In this document: piece by piece, positions 37,264 to 50,469 of the stretch
Numbering within the stretch: position 1 is the first letter of the stretch
Layout of the letters: each line of letters begins with the position of its first letter
Origin: Nymphaea colorata
Taxonomy: Eukaryota > Streptophyta > Magnoliopsida > Nymphaeales > Nymphaeaceae
Length of the DNA stretch: 64,000 nt
Assembly: GCF_008831285.2 (NCBI RefSeq)
Contig: NC_045146.1
Coordinates: forward strand, 12,787,289-12,851,288
Reading direction: 5' to 3'
Translations under genes and position numbers: made by a program
Notes under the pieces: model-generated
Told to the model about the DNA's origin: nothing
Database searches by the model: none
What the model saw: the letters and a program-made list of their open reading frames with translations, nothing else

Positions 37264-38460
37264 TGTTCAAGCTTTCTTGAGTTGTAATATTAATATGCAG
37301 AAAAGATGGATTCGATTGGGACCAAGTTCCTATAGTATTTTGCTTCAAGTTGTTTAGCTTGTGACAATCTTATATTTAATGTTCCCAAGCTATACCTTGT
37401 ATAGTATTGTATTTCGGTGATCGAGAACAAGAGTGAGCGGTTTGGACCAATGAATTTCTTATTTCAAATCGATAAAAGGATCGAGTTGCAGTTTGGTTAA
37501 TGTTATTCTTAGAATGGCTAGATTCTCTGCATGCCATGCACCTAAAAGTGTGTCATGGAGTTGGGGGTTTTTTTTAAGTGAAATGGGAGCATAAGAGTCT
37601 TTATGCTTTTGAGCAGGGGCTTGAGCCATAAATTTTTTTATGAATTAAAGCTTTTAAATTTTGACACGGGTTAAAATATTATTTTTTAAAATTTACATGT
37701 AATTTTTTTTTAAATTGAAGTGGAGTCAGGGCCCAAGTGAGCCGCCCTTCCGCCCGCCATGAGGAAAATTGACTGAATAAATAGTGCCACGGTAGTTCTC
37801 CAAATAGATGGAAAAGTATTGCTTCTTCCTGAATCAATCTAACGTTTACTTTTCTCTTTTATGAATAGGTGATACAATTGACAAGCAAGTAGGCAGGTAG
37901 ACTCAGTTCGATTTCCATGTGCACTATGCTTTTAATCAAACTTATGAGGTAAGATGCGGCACGTCTTCTTTTCTAGCATTATTGTATCATCCATGGATGA
38001 TATGATCCGCAACGACCATGGTTGGGAATGGAGCATCAAGAAACAGTGATTCATGAGCCACATGAGAAGTGATAGAACTGTAGAAGGAAGATGTTGAAAG
38101 AATAATAAGAAGAAGAGCTTAGAATAACGTGCCCAAGGGTGGGAAGATAGAGAGATGAGATACGTTTTGTTTATTCTCTATATCTTCATATCATGAAGTT
38201 CACATAGATTCGAAAAGCCGCACTGCTTGCAACTTAGTTTATGATTACTTGACCTTTAAATCATGTTTTATGGAAGGAAGATACTCAAGGCAATAGCCAG
38301 AGCTTTCGAAAGTTGAGGATAAGAAAATAAAGATCAGATACTGTTATTCGATATCCTCATTCCCTAAGTTGACACTGATTCCAAAAGGCTTACTCTTTGA
38401 ATGCTACCCCAAACTTTTTTGACTACATGGCGTTTAAATTCATATTTTTCTCTCTTATAT

Positions 38461-38494
<34 letters not shown>

Positions 38495-39946
38495 TTGCGC
38501 ACGCGTATACACACACATATGCACTTTTAACTATGTAACTAAGAAAACTACAAAAAAGGTTGACATGTAACAAATAAGAAATCACACCGCTTATCTTTTA
38601 AAAGTTGACAAATGTAAGTTCAACTTTTGAAACAAGAAAAATCTAAAGAGGTGGATTGAAATCGCTATTTCTTGATATAAAGTGGCAATGATACATTTTA
38701 TAAAGAACCTAGAAGATACTTTTGTTTTTCAGGAGTTGTGTTGTCGTTTTATGCTAGAAATAAATGTTACTTATTACTAAACAGCTTTTTGATAATTAAT
38801 CCTGACAAGAGTTAAATACTTATCTTTTTGACTTTTAAAAGTTGTTGGTAATTTATCTGAAACATTGAGTGTCTTTTTACAAGTTTATAGACTTTAGAGT
38901 ACTAGTGTCACACAAAACGCTTTTTTCGAAAAAAAAAATGTGAAAAAATACGATAAATTAAATTACCATTTAAAACTTTTAAAAAACGTTAAAAACGAAA
39001 AACGCATTTTTAATGTGTTTTTTTTTTTACTTTTTATTTTTTTCATTTTCCAATGCCAAACAGTTTTTTTTCATTTTTTTTATTTGTTGCAAAACTAATT
39101 ATCTTTTGATGTTTGTGTTATTAATTTCATATTTATTTTATTTTTTCTCTCATTTTTAGTTCTTTTAATTTTTTAAAATTTACCTTATTTTTTTCTTGTT
39201 TTTTTTTAATTCGCCGTATTATACTCTAGAAAATCCTTGCTGTTGAAAACTCCAAAACGTTATTTGTGATTACGCTTTAAACATTACAACACTAATTTTT
39301 CTTTTTTCTTAGGTATTGGTTTCCTTAGCCTTGGTACTCATGTGTGTGTGTTTGTGTGTGAGTGAAAGGAAGACGTTACACAAAATCACAAACAAAAAAG
39401 TTAAGTTCTCTAAGCAAATTATTTGTTATCGTCTATATAAGAGATCATGTGGTATAGATAGGAACTGACTCAGAATACCCTCGAAAGACCCTATAAGGGC
39501 AGAAATTGTATAGGTCAAAAAATAATAGTATTTATGTAACAAAAATGGAGATTAAACTGCAGGAACATGGTTTTCTATGTCAGCGGCATAACAAGGAAAT
39601 CATTGTGGTCGGGTTCCCAGCAAGTCAGAGTAGACTTTTTTAAAAATAAAAAATATAAAAATATTTAAATAAGGAATTTGATAATTGGATTGTTGGTGTA
39701 GCTCATGACATCCCACCGGCCTTGCGTCTTAATGTCTCATGGGTCATTAGCATTTGGCAGTCATCAACCACTCTCATCAACATCATGCATCTCCAATGCT
39801 GAATCTCATAATACAACTGCAATTCAGGTGATTAATTGTACTTGCCTTTGTAAATCGGCCGGATTTGGTTTGAAGATCTTGTCATACTTTTTTCCGAATC
39901 ACATCTGATCAGGCGCAGAGCCCATGTGAGCTTGTCAAGAAGCTGT

Positions 39947-39948
<2 letters not shown>

Positions 39949-39985
<37 letters not shown>
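39949..39985. repeat. (TA)n microsatellite
   Basis: About 18 TA units, ending at AGATATC. Confidence 0.9.
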
Positions 39986-39987
<2 letters not shown>

Positions 39988-40539
39988 TATCATTTTACTA
40001 TTAATTTTAAATTTAAAGAATTCAAGATTTCTTTTAATTAGTACCCCAAGAGAGAAAAAATTAAAAGGAAAAGTTCTTCTCGGCCTCCGGGTAGGTGCTG
40101 CGAGTACATTTCTCTGCCGTGGCTTTGGAAAGCACGAGTACTTGAGCGCACTGAAGCCTACGTCACATGTGACGCAAAATCCTCACCATGATGGTGTTTG
40201 GTGGTTCACACAATTTGTCGCAGGGAAAGGGAGGAGGAATTGGAGTGCCTTATAATCTGAAGTCAAATTGAGAAGAATTTCCCACGATTTTCTGCTGCCA
40301 CAGTGTTTGCAGCAGAAGGTATTAGTAGGGAAAGTCGAGGACTGTTGATCTTGGCTGTGTGTGACTCGCACCACAAATTTAAGTTTGACAGAACCATCGA
40401 TTCCTACCTTAAGACTTGAAGTAAATACGTTGCTCCCACCGCTAGCAATTAATTTTTTTTTATTGTTTTTCTGGAGAACTGAAAGAGAAAACACGGTACC
40501 GAATCTTGTTGAACGAGCCACTAAAAGTAAAACTCTATC

Positions 40540-40734
40540 GGTCTGTTTGATAGCCTTCCATTTTGGTTTTATATTTAAGTTTGATTTGAAATGCACGTTT
40601 AAAATAAACAGTAGATGATTTCATATCCATATGCGTCATATACTCGTGTGTTAATAACATCATATTCTTGGACTTGAGACCCTTAGTAATCCCAAAGCAC
40701 CTAAGATTTTAAATCTGGGACTATCAAGCAGACC
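40540..40734. mobile_element. Small MITE with 14-bp terminal inverted repeats
   Basis: GGTCTGTTTGATAG (40540-40553) is matched, inverted, by CTATCAAGCAGACC (40721-40734) with one mismatch. The 195-bp length, non-coding interior and end sequence suit a hAT-like MITE. No target duplication is evident. Confidence 0.6.
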
Positions 40735-41092
40735 CATAAGTTACATCTTTTGCAACGGCTTTTAGCGTGACCGGCCATAACCGACTGATTTCAATTTTTT
40801 CTTATATATATAATACTAGATGACAACTTGGTTAAAGAGATTACCTTTTTTTTTCATGTTTTTCTTTCAACCATTTAACATGTTGGATCAAACAGACTTG
40901 ATAAAGATGGCTCAGTGATCCTGACAACACATCATTCAATATATATATATATATATATAATTGAATAGTGACTATAACCTTTTAGATTCACTCAGCCATC
41001 TAATATGCACATTAATAAGTATTTTTATCATCTAATATTAGTTTACACTTTTTTCTTCTCTCCACCATTTATCAACTTTACATACCAGCAAC

Positions 41093-41094
<2 letters not shown>

Positions 41095-41159
<65 letters not shown>
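41095..41159. repeat. (TA)n microsatellite
   Basis: About 32 uninterrupted AT units. Confidence 0.9.
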
Positions 41160-41161
<2 letters not shown>

Positions 41162-41459
41162 CAAACTCTCTACAGTACCATGGTAAAGCCCTACAAGGTC
41201 TAGCCACTCATTGTCTCTGGGCCACTAACGACGCACTGGGTAGCTTTCTTCTGTACGCTTAAATCATTGCTCCATGTAGAACTACCATCCTTGTTGGCTC
41301 CTCCACTACGGCACAAATTGTCCCATTCTCACATGAAGCAGGTTTCTTCTTTTCCTGCATACTCAGGAATAGTCTTTAACAGTGATAGTGGGGAGACTTG
41401 AGACTTGTTACAAGGGCAGTCTACTTCAATTCATCGTTGTATTCCTTGGTCTCTCACTT

Positions 41460-42870
41460 TTATGAACACAATTGATCATCGTGTATATTAACATCTTCGG
41501 ACTCCAAAAAATCCTTAGAGTAGAGGACACTCCAGATGGGCGGACAACTAGACGGTTGCTTTCCTAAAGCAGAGTGATGCCGCCATGAGTATGCGTCCAC
41601 AGGTGCTGTAATTTTTGAGGACCAGGAAATGATTCCAAACAAGTGGAGGACATCCTCTGTAATGTGGTGATGCTTATCGAGTTGCTGCCTTTTGCCTTCA
41701 AAATTTTAAACTTGTTCTTGGCTTTTGTCCAGAATCGAGAATCCCACTGCCTGATGTGGAATGCAATTGCACAGATTCTGCAATAATACTGCTTACGATT
41801 TTAGTTCAACCAAGAGTGGGCACAATGAATCGTCTGCATTGAAGGTTTTCATATGTGGCTCCATTGTACTGATCACTTGCACTAAAGCATCGGACAGAAC
41901 TGAAGAAGCATCTGAGTTGCAGATAACTTCCAATATTTCCACTGGCCAAGGAAGCAAATGAAAAAGGACCCACCGTTTTGAGGCAGTATACTATGGCAAG
42001 AGTGGTATGATTGAATTGAATGAAACTTTTGAGCTTGGTAAATCAGATCATGGGGCACATATAAATATGTATATTATAGCAGTTGAGTGGGGCGTTTGTG
42101 CTTGATGTTCCAAAGGAATAAGCCGTATGTCAGATGAGATTTTGGAGGTCATTTGGTAGGTGGAGGAAGTTTCAGTTTCAGTACTGTGCAGAACTTTTCT
42201 AACACGAGAAGCAGAAAGAATAATGTGAGAAAGCTTAGGGGAAAACGTCACAGCTTCCAGAATGAAGCACAAGCTTTGGTGCTCCACTTATCATAATGAG
42301 CGGTCCTTGTTGGAGAGAGTCTATGCCTTAATTTTGTGGTTCTTGGTTCAGAAGTGTTTCTTCTTCTGTGGTACTTGTTTCATAAATAATGCATCATATT
42401 ACACCAAGGGCAAAAGTATGCTAAGTGGGGTTAGAGCTTTTCATAAAACTCTGGAAATGGTTGACTGGCTGCCATCATTAGTTCTGCAGAAACAACTGTT
42501 TTGTTGACAAAGAAGAGCACTTTCAGAGGACAACTGAGATTTCTTCTCAGAGCACTGACATTTTCTAATTCCAAAAGATGCACCAACTTTTCTTCAATTT
42601 GGATCCGTCATGTAGTGGAAAGCAAAGCATTGGGCAGTTCCACTCCAAAAGCGGCATCTTCAAGACGATCAAAGTCGGACATGCTAAAAGTAAGATGGGC
42701 CGAGATAAATGCAGAATCTATCTTTAAAGATTAGTGCTACCACTCTGTGAAGAAGCACCCGGATCTTCTTCTTTTTCTTTTATCTTTTTGTCGAGTGGGG
42801 TATTGGTGCAACCCTGTTCAGGTTTACATCTCAACCACAAGATCCGAACAACTGATTCACTTTTGAACCG
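41460..42870 (-). pseudogene. Decayed intronless coding region, family not identified
   Basis: The minus strand carries a succession of protein-like open stretches in the same direction with no introns apparent between them. They lie at about 42865-42735 (with CKPEQGCTNTPL), 42715-42440 (with IQIEEKLVHLLELENVSAL), 41990-41800 (with PWPVEILEVICNSDASSVL) and 41700-41460 (with LHLFGIISWSSKIT). The composition is that of a helical soluble protein; further coiled-coil-like sequence may extend to about 43.65 kb. The frame is interrupted several times, so no intact product is expected. A processed copy of a host gene is the simplest reading. An ATRIP-like checkpoint protein crossed my mind but I cannot support it. 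Confidence 0.5.
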
Positions 42871-44798
42871 ATGCTCCCCCAAGCACAAGGAAACAAGGAG
42901 GGAAAGCAGTAACAGGACAAGCTTGTTGCCATCAACCTGTAGAATCTTTTGTCAAGTTGAGCAGTACTTTCCCCGTTCGTCCATTGGTTTTTGGAACCAC
43001 CTTCCATCGGTTTTGTTCATCCAATTTCATGATTCTTTTGAATTTTTGAAGTTATCCAATCTTTGCATCCAGGCATACCATTGAATTAGTGAAGAACGAC
43101 ATCTGTAATTCTCGAGAAGCTGACATGAGGCAAGATAAAGGAGAGGTGAAATGATTGACTCTTTCTAGGATAGGTATATAATAATCCAAATTACACCACA
43201 TTACTTGTTCTATACGATCTTATGAAGCCTCTCCAACATGGATTTCAGGCTCAATCAAGCAAAAGATTCTCTTCATATAGGTTTGTAGGCTATAGGTCAT
43301 CAAGATTGTAACCAAGTCTCACGTCACAGGTAGTGTTTCTTCGAGAATTTTAGAACAGAGGAATTTGTCGAGAAGAAGTTACCAGTTGGTTTTGTATAGA
43401 AAGATGACTCGATAGCAAGCAATTCAGTCTGCAACTTACTCAATTCAATAACCTGTTTAGATCAACAGTCAACTAGGGGCAAGTTTGGAGCCAATAATTG
43501 ACTGCAACTCTATTTAACTTCAGTAACATCTTGTACCAACCGAGTCATTTCAGTCTTCCCTGCCTCTTTTTCAGTTTTAGTTGTCGATCTCGGATAGAAA
43601 AGTCAGAAAGGGTTTGACAGTTCTTCTGGCCTTGAGGTCCTTTCCTCCCCTCGCCTCCAGAGTCTAGGGCTGTAATGGCACCCCGTGAGGATTCCTTTAT
43701 TGCGGTAATGAAGTCCGCACCATAAAGCCCAGTGACATAGTATCCATAAAAATCGAACTAACTAACAACATGAAACTTTCATGCACGACAACCATAAGAA
43801 AAGAACGAACAGCATGAAACTTTCATGCACATCAACCAGACCAGTTATGCCATGTCTCTTGAAGCTATTGCCTTGATCTTCAGGAAAGAAAAAGGATCCG
43901 ACTGCAAATTAACTACGGGTGGAACTGTGGGTTGCCAGATCGCAAGCGCAAGTCGCCATCTTCCTGTTCTTCAGTGTTCCATTAATATCATTTTTTGTCG
44001 TTGCCTTCTTTCGTGAATCCCGATTATGATATTATTTAAATATAACAAAATTGAATAGAAGAATCCAATTGTTGCTCATCCGAGCAGTGCCAATACTTTA
44101 TGTTGCACCAGGAAGAGTTTTTATTCAAGTTTCCAAGTTGGCCGAGTAATCACAAGATATAAGCCGACTCGAAATGGGCTCGAAACCTCAGTTTGACACA
44201 TCCCACCTGCTCCATAGCCAACTTCAGTGTGTGCCACAGGGAAAAAAACTATGAACAGCACACTTGATAATGTGGAATATCGGTATATAAGACCGACAAG
44301 ATTTCTGAAAATTCTCAATACGAAACTTTCCAAATCAACCCCACGCATAACATGTCATGCAAGAACCATCTAATCTCAGAAGTGAATACACGGTAGCGGT
44401 TGATCTGAACAATAGCATAGTTTGAATTTAATTATTCACGTCATGAATTCATTCCCTGTTCTCTGATCTCAAGCTTTTATGGATTGCCAAGCTAAATTTT
44501 ACAACGAATGTCAAAACAGAACAACCACCAGCTTGGACTATCTAATTTCTATTGAGAGTTGTGAAACAATTGAACAGCTTGAATCTCATAATTTCCTTTT
44601 TGCCCCAGCTTCCTATGGCCTCAAAGAACAACAAAGAAATTTCACACTCGACTAATCATAAAGGACCCCAATAGCTGCTTCCATCGTTACATTGCATCCA
44701 TCTACATCTAAGATCTCATTATCAGAGTCCTGTAGCTTTAACTACCGCCAAAAAAGGACCAGATAATTCCAATTCTCGTGAACGGATGTAACCGTGAA
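42871..44798. other. Intergenic upstream of the decayed copy, 3' of HISN1
   Basis: Possible further remnants of the decayed coding region up to about 43650 on the minus strand; otherwise nothing recognised. The stretch next to 44799 should contain the HISN1 3' untranslated region. Confidence 0.4.
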
Positions 44799-47700
44799 TC
44801 AGAGTCCAAGTTGAGAAAGTAGCTTCTGCCAACGAGGTGTTTCCTCATCAAAAATGTATGTCAAGGGTGAAACCAGAACTCCACTACCACCGATCTGCAT
44901 GTTACAAGTCCAGTGAGTTAAATGATACAAAAGAGAAGGAAACGTGTTACACATTCAAGATATGTTACTCACAGCTCTCAGCTGCTGAACAGATTTATAG
45001 AGTTCCTTCTTCGGTACACAGATGACAATGGCGAAATAGTCAGGAGAGACTTTCCCATCGCGCTTGCAGAAGACTGGACTTATGGTAGGGCCCTGAGTTG
45101 CAAATTGAAACGTCAGAGAAGGTCAGAAAGCCATCTTACTTTCTTCCATCCAAGGATGATCGTCCAACAAGAGAAAATGATGACAGAACCAACAAACTCT
45201 AAAAATGGGCAGACCACCTTTGTCCTATTAACTTGTAATCATAATTCTTTTTTATCTAATGGAATATTTTGTGTTATGCGGCTAACATGTAAAAATTCTA
45301 AAGAAATATTAGTTGCAAACGAGTATTTTTTGGCAATTTTGTTTAATTGTTCCATGGTAGACAGTATCAGTAACTGCTTGAAAATGACCAGATTATTTGT
45401 GGTCAGCACACTTGCAATTACGAAAGAAAATTTCTTTTTTTATGAACAGAAGTATAAATGCATAGTATGATAAAGTGGTATTATATCCTTTTGTTTTTAT
45501 AGACCCTGACCTGCAATCCATATAAAGACGTCTGATTTAGAATTCTGTCAGCCACTTCCTCTGCACTTCCTCCTCTCATATTTGCAACCACCTGATATCC
45601 GCAGCAGTTGCAATAAAAGTTCTTTACTAATAGTAAGGAACACGTGAAAATGGAAAAGGAAAAAAACATATACATAAAGAGAACTATGGGTGCAAGTATT
45701 CATATCAGGGGAATAGACAGAAACTATAATAGGATAGAACCAGATCCAAGTACTTACAGTAAATTGACCAGTTGCCTTAAGATGAGCTTCTAATCTTTCA
45801 AGGACCTCATGCGTCGTATTAAGAACACCTTTCCGTTGGATTAAGGAACGCTTGCTCGCTACAAAAACAGCCTGCATTTTGCCTTTTCCATGAAGCCATT
45901 TTTCTACATTCATATAAAGTTTAAATAGAAAGGCTGAAAGACGCACATAAGCATAAAAACCTGTAATTTTACCTGGCTTTTTAGCACAATTCCACCTTCA
46001 ATTTCTTTTAAATTGTTTTCACGCAATGTTGTTCCGCTGCTCACAAGATCAAGGATAGCATCTGCTATTCCCATCTAATGCGACATAAGGAACATTAGAC
46101 AAACAGGAACAATAAGAAGAGAAGAAATGGCAATCTCGCTGTATAAATAACCAGAGACGAATGCATAACTTATGAATTCTCTGTTCAAGTTGTATACTAC
46201 AAGTGGCGCATGACAGATGTTATTAGTACCCAATTCATTAGGCGTTCTGAAACTTCCAAGTGTACTACATGATGCACATAACTCTGTAAACGAAAGTAGT
46301 TCCCTCCCAAGTTAGCTATTATAATACTAAGGTGCACTTCAGTCTGAAGCACCAAGTTTGAGACAATTATTTGATCAGCTGCAGAACCAGTACAAATTTG
46401 TATTGGAAATGTACTGAACTAAGGACGCAAACAGTAATCTAGATATGGAATAGGGCATCTAGAGAGCACATGAATTCAAGACTGATTATGAAACCAAGTT
46501 GTCGACCGCAAACAGGGACTGGGAGGAACTCTCAAGATAGGCATCCTAAGTTGAACCTTAGTTCATAACAGTTCCAGTAAGAACAACAAGATTGACTTGC
46601 ATATGGAACCGTTTAGTTCAGTCTCTTTTTACTTGATATTTACACAAAATAAAGTAGGATGACCATATAATAGAAATTTCCCACTGAAATGCCAACTTTC
46701 CTATGTCCTTGTTTCATGATATTTTCCCCAGGAATTGCATGTATTAACTGTAGATTTTTTATTTTTTTCATTTCAAGCTATCAATTTTACTAGATTGATA
46801 ACTGTTCATTATCCTTTTCTTAATTCTGATTCCTGAGCATAAAAACGAACCTCAGCTATGAAACATGTAGGATTAGGCAAACACAAATTGGAAATGGACA
46901 AAAAGATGAACTTTCATACATCTCGTCCACATTGTCTGGCAGAATTTTACAATTCCCATCATGCTCCACTTTAAAATAATAAACAATTTCCTACAAGATT
47001 TCAAATAATAATTAACAGATTCTTACAGCAGGAGCAGCCTCCAGGGCACCATCAGCAGTGGAAAAAGATACATGCTGTAAACCCTTCTCCTTAAGAAATT
47101 TTGGTCCAAGCTGCAGAAAGGAATAGCCAGTGAACCTTTAAAGTTTTCCACATACACTACTATAGTGATAAGATGGAACAGAACGGAAGGAAGATAACAG
47201 GTAATTAATAAAAATCTAGATTTAAAGGTTCATGTTGCAACAAAAGACATACATAGTTAAAGCCAGTAGCAATACGCAGAGGCTTCTCTGCTGTCCATTG
47301 AGGCATCTGTCCTAACTCACTCAGAGTGTTCACGTTTTCAAAAATCCCATACATAGGAATCTGAAGAACCAATATATCAGTCAGTACTATAAGGAGCCAT
47401 CAAAGAAATGTGATTTTTCATTTCAAAAAATCAAAAACACATATATACATACTGCAATAGATAAGTGACACTCCCCATATTCAAGATCTTCATGAACCAT
47501 AACCAGGTCTTCATCACCCTGCAAAAACCAAAAAATATGCAACCAATGGTTCAGTTTGTTTCTTATAATAAATTTTGAGACTTGAAAAAAGAATTGATAG
47601 ATTGTAACATGCCTGGATCGTGTTACTACTTTATGCCCTGATTCATAGTCTTTTTGCATAGTGATCCACTAGTGCTTAGTTCAGTTATTGTGTAGAGGCT

Positions 47701-49328
47701 ATTACAAGTGACATTTAAGTCACATTTAACTCTTTAACTTGAGGACCAACAAACAAACAAGCACATTCGTAGTTTATAACATCCAATGCATGGAAATGAC
47801 TTGAGAATATTCTCATACTCTCATGTCTATCTAAATTCATAGTAATTGATGTGTATATATGTCCAAGACTAGTTATTACCTAGTGTCCTGGTTCATAGCC
47901 CTAGGAGCAACCTCCGAGATTTGTCAGACTGAATGCTTGGCTCAGTTTTAAAACATGTTAACTCCAATCATAAACCACATGGACATATCAAACAAGGCAC
48001 TTAATTGAATTTCCAAAACCCATAAATGATCTCCTCAGCTACCACGAGCCATTCCTCCTCGATACAATGCACACTTTTCTACCAGTTATGACATACATGC
48101 TAGATGTAAACCTTTTAGCTTTGGAAAATGGATGCTCCATGGACATCCACCAACCAGCATTCATCAACAAACATGACCTTATTCCTGGCCAATCTGAGAA
48201 CCAGATTATGCATCGAAGCTGAAGGTATTGCCAAACCAAAACACTTGAAAGAGTATCCTACTAACATTGTCCAAAGAGAAACCAATTACATCCATGTTCT
48301 CATACCATTGATGCATTAACCTCAAACCAAATTAACCTGTCTCCGTGATCAATCAAATTTTCAGAAGAAAAGATTACGACATGACTATCTCTTTAAAACA
48401 AGAATATTGGAACAATAAATATTAATAAAAATATAATAAGAACATTTCTTGATCACGCAGAAGCTATTACTGGGTGAAAGATATACTAGTTCTCATCAAA
48501 TTTATAACTGCTGCAAAATACAGACCCTACCTGCCCATATTCACAGACTGTATCATAACCAACAATTCCAAGGTCCAAGTCTCCTGAACGCAATTTCCGA
48601 ACAATATCCTTTGGACGTTGAAACCAGACTTCTAAACCTGGTAGCTGCACAAAGTAAATGAAGTGTTATAAAGTCAACACGAATGCTGTAGTTTTGAACA
48701 GAATGATGATACAACTAAAAAGGACCATAACGGTGCACCAATAACGGTGCATCAAATGAATGTATCTGTTCCTGAAAGTAAATTAATGTACATGTTTATG
48801 AAGATAACAAGTGGGAAGCTAAAAAGCATGAAGGTCTGTAGCAGATTATTCAATTAGCTATCTAAGAATTCAATCTCAAAATGCTGTGTCAAGTCTAAAT
48901 GAGCCACACAAGATTCTACATCATTTACACATATTAGGATCTCAGAAATGCACAATCATGATAACACCCTGGTTCCATGCATCTTAAACAATGCAATAAG
49001 TATGTCAATATGTACGGTTTGCCATAATCAAAAACAGAAACGTGCTCCAAGTTTGTGAACACCAAGATTAATGAAAGCAATCATGTAGGTCAAAATGATA
49101 AATTAACCTTCAATTATGTTAACTAAATAATTTTTTCTAAGGCTATAGTCTATGGTTCTTAGGTTGCCTTCGATTGTGCAAACAACTTACAATCATGGTC
49201 AAGTTATCCTCGTCTTTTAGGCGAGTGACATGGCAGAATCAAACAAAAAAGTAACACACCCAGACTTTCTTTCTTTTTATCCAACAATGCAGATGGCAAA
49301 AGACAGAGCCCAAGGGGTCCAACTTTTG

Positions 49329-49368
<40 letters not shown>

Positions 49369-49423
49369 CCCTGTTCACAGGCCACAACCCAACAATTCCA
49401 AAAGTCAGAGCCCAAGGGGTCCA

Positions 49424-49458
<35 letters not shown>

Positions 49459-50469
49459 GTTCACAGGCCACTGCCACCATCGCCAAAACCATGTAAGAGA
49501 TCTGCATTCAGTGTCTTAACAAGTTTATCATACTAGTTATCATGTTAAAACCAGATTCGTAACGCGGGTTTAGTGTCATCCAACAGATAAGTCTGCACCA
49601 AACACAAAATGTCAAGAATAATAGAGCAATTTTGACATCAATCTATTACGCATTATCTCCACAGTTCCTACTAAGTTTGCACCTTACTGGGTGTGAAAGA
49701 TAAGGGAAAACTAATTCCTATCCGAAGACCATGCCAGGCGAATTCACCATCAATGTAGTTCAAGCATCATCAAATGGGGAGGACAAACTCTCCCGGAACA
49801 AGAAGGCAATTACTTTAGAGTCTTAGACACGATCTCACACGAACCTAGTAGAATTGGTAACAGAAGTATAACAAGGTGGTGCTCCTTTAGCTTGCTAATA
49901 GCACTATCCAAATGCATCTATTATAGAAGGGTACAGCGCCACCAAAATCCAAGCAGATCTGACGTCGAAACGAACTAGAAAAGAGAAAAAGAAATGAACC
50001 AATTTAAGAGATCTGGGTAATCAAAGAACCACCAACCAGTGGAATGTCGGCCACGTACTGCCGTGGATTCACCTGCCGGACGGAGAGTTGACAATCCTTT
50101 CGCCCACAAACACGGAAAAAAAGGGAAAAAAAAATCGTCAATCCAAATGAAGTACGAGAGAGAGACAGAGACAGTGACAGAGACAGAGGGAGAGACCCTG
50201 AGAAGCTCGAGAGTATCAGCCGCCATCCGGCCCTTGCTGGGGAGGCCGAGACGGATGGCACTCCTCTCGGTCCGCGCCCTCATCTCGCCGACACCGTTGC
50301 TCACTGATACGGTCGTCGAAGCAGCCGACGAACAGACTACGAGGAAGTGAGCTCGCCATGACCATGACGACGAGACGGGGCAAATGGAAGAAGACCGCTG
50401 CCGGAGTGGAACGCCACAGAAGAGAGGAACGGACCGCACCGACGCAGTTGGGGCTGGGCAGGAGGCCAT
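44799..50469 (-). CDS. HISN1: ATP phosphoribosyltransferase, plastidial (HISN1)
   Basis: Catalyses the first and committed step of histidine synthesis, ATP + PRPP to phosphoribosyl-ATP, in plastids; normally feedback-inhibited by histidine. Eleven exons in frame, 405 aa: 50469-50197, 50096-50037, 48644-48531, 47518-47453, 47360-47253, 47110-47027, 46074-45973, 45871-45758, 45591-45511, 45092-44973, 44894-44799. Residues 1 to about 65 are Ser/Ala/Arg-rich, a plastid transit peptide. The catalytic part opens with [11 protein letters not shown] (72-82). The PRPP-binding region includes [12 protein letters not shown] (224-235) and DLVSSGTTL (244-252). The C-terminal regulatory domain follows, ending [13 protein letters not shown]. 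Length and order match Arabidopsis HISN1A/B. The ATG is preceded by an in-frame GTG. Intron 2 has a GTTGGT donor, weak but required by frame. No defect is seen. Confidence 0.96.
49280..49472. repeat. Tandem ~85-105 bp duplication with (CT)n core, HISN1 intron 2
   Basis: Two copies (49280-49385 and 49389-49472) share CCAACAAT, CAGAGCCCAAGGGGTCCAAC, a (CT)n run and CTGTTCACAGGCCAC. Each copy has its own long (CT)n run. Confidence 0.85.
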
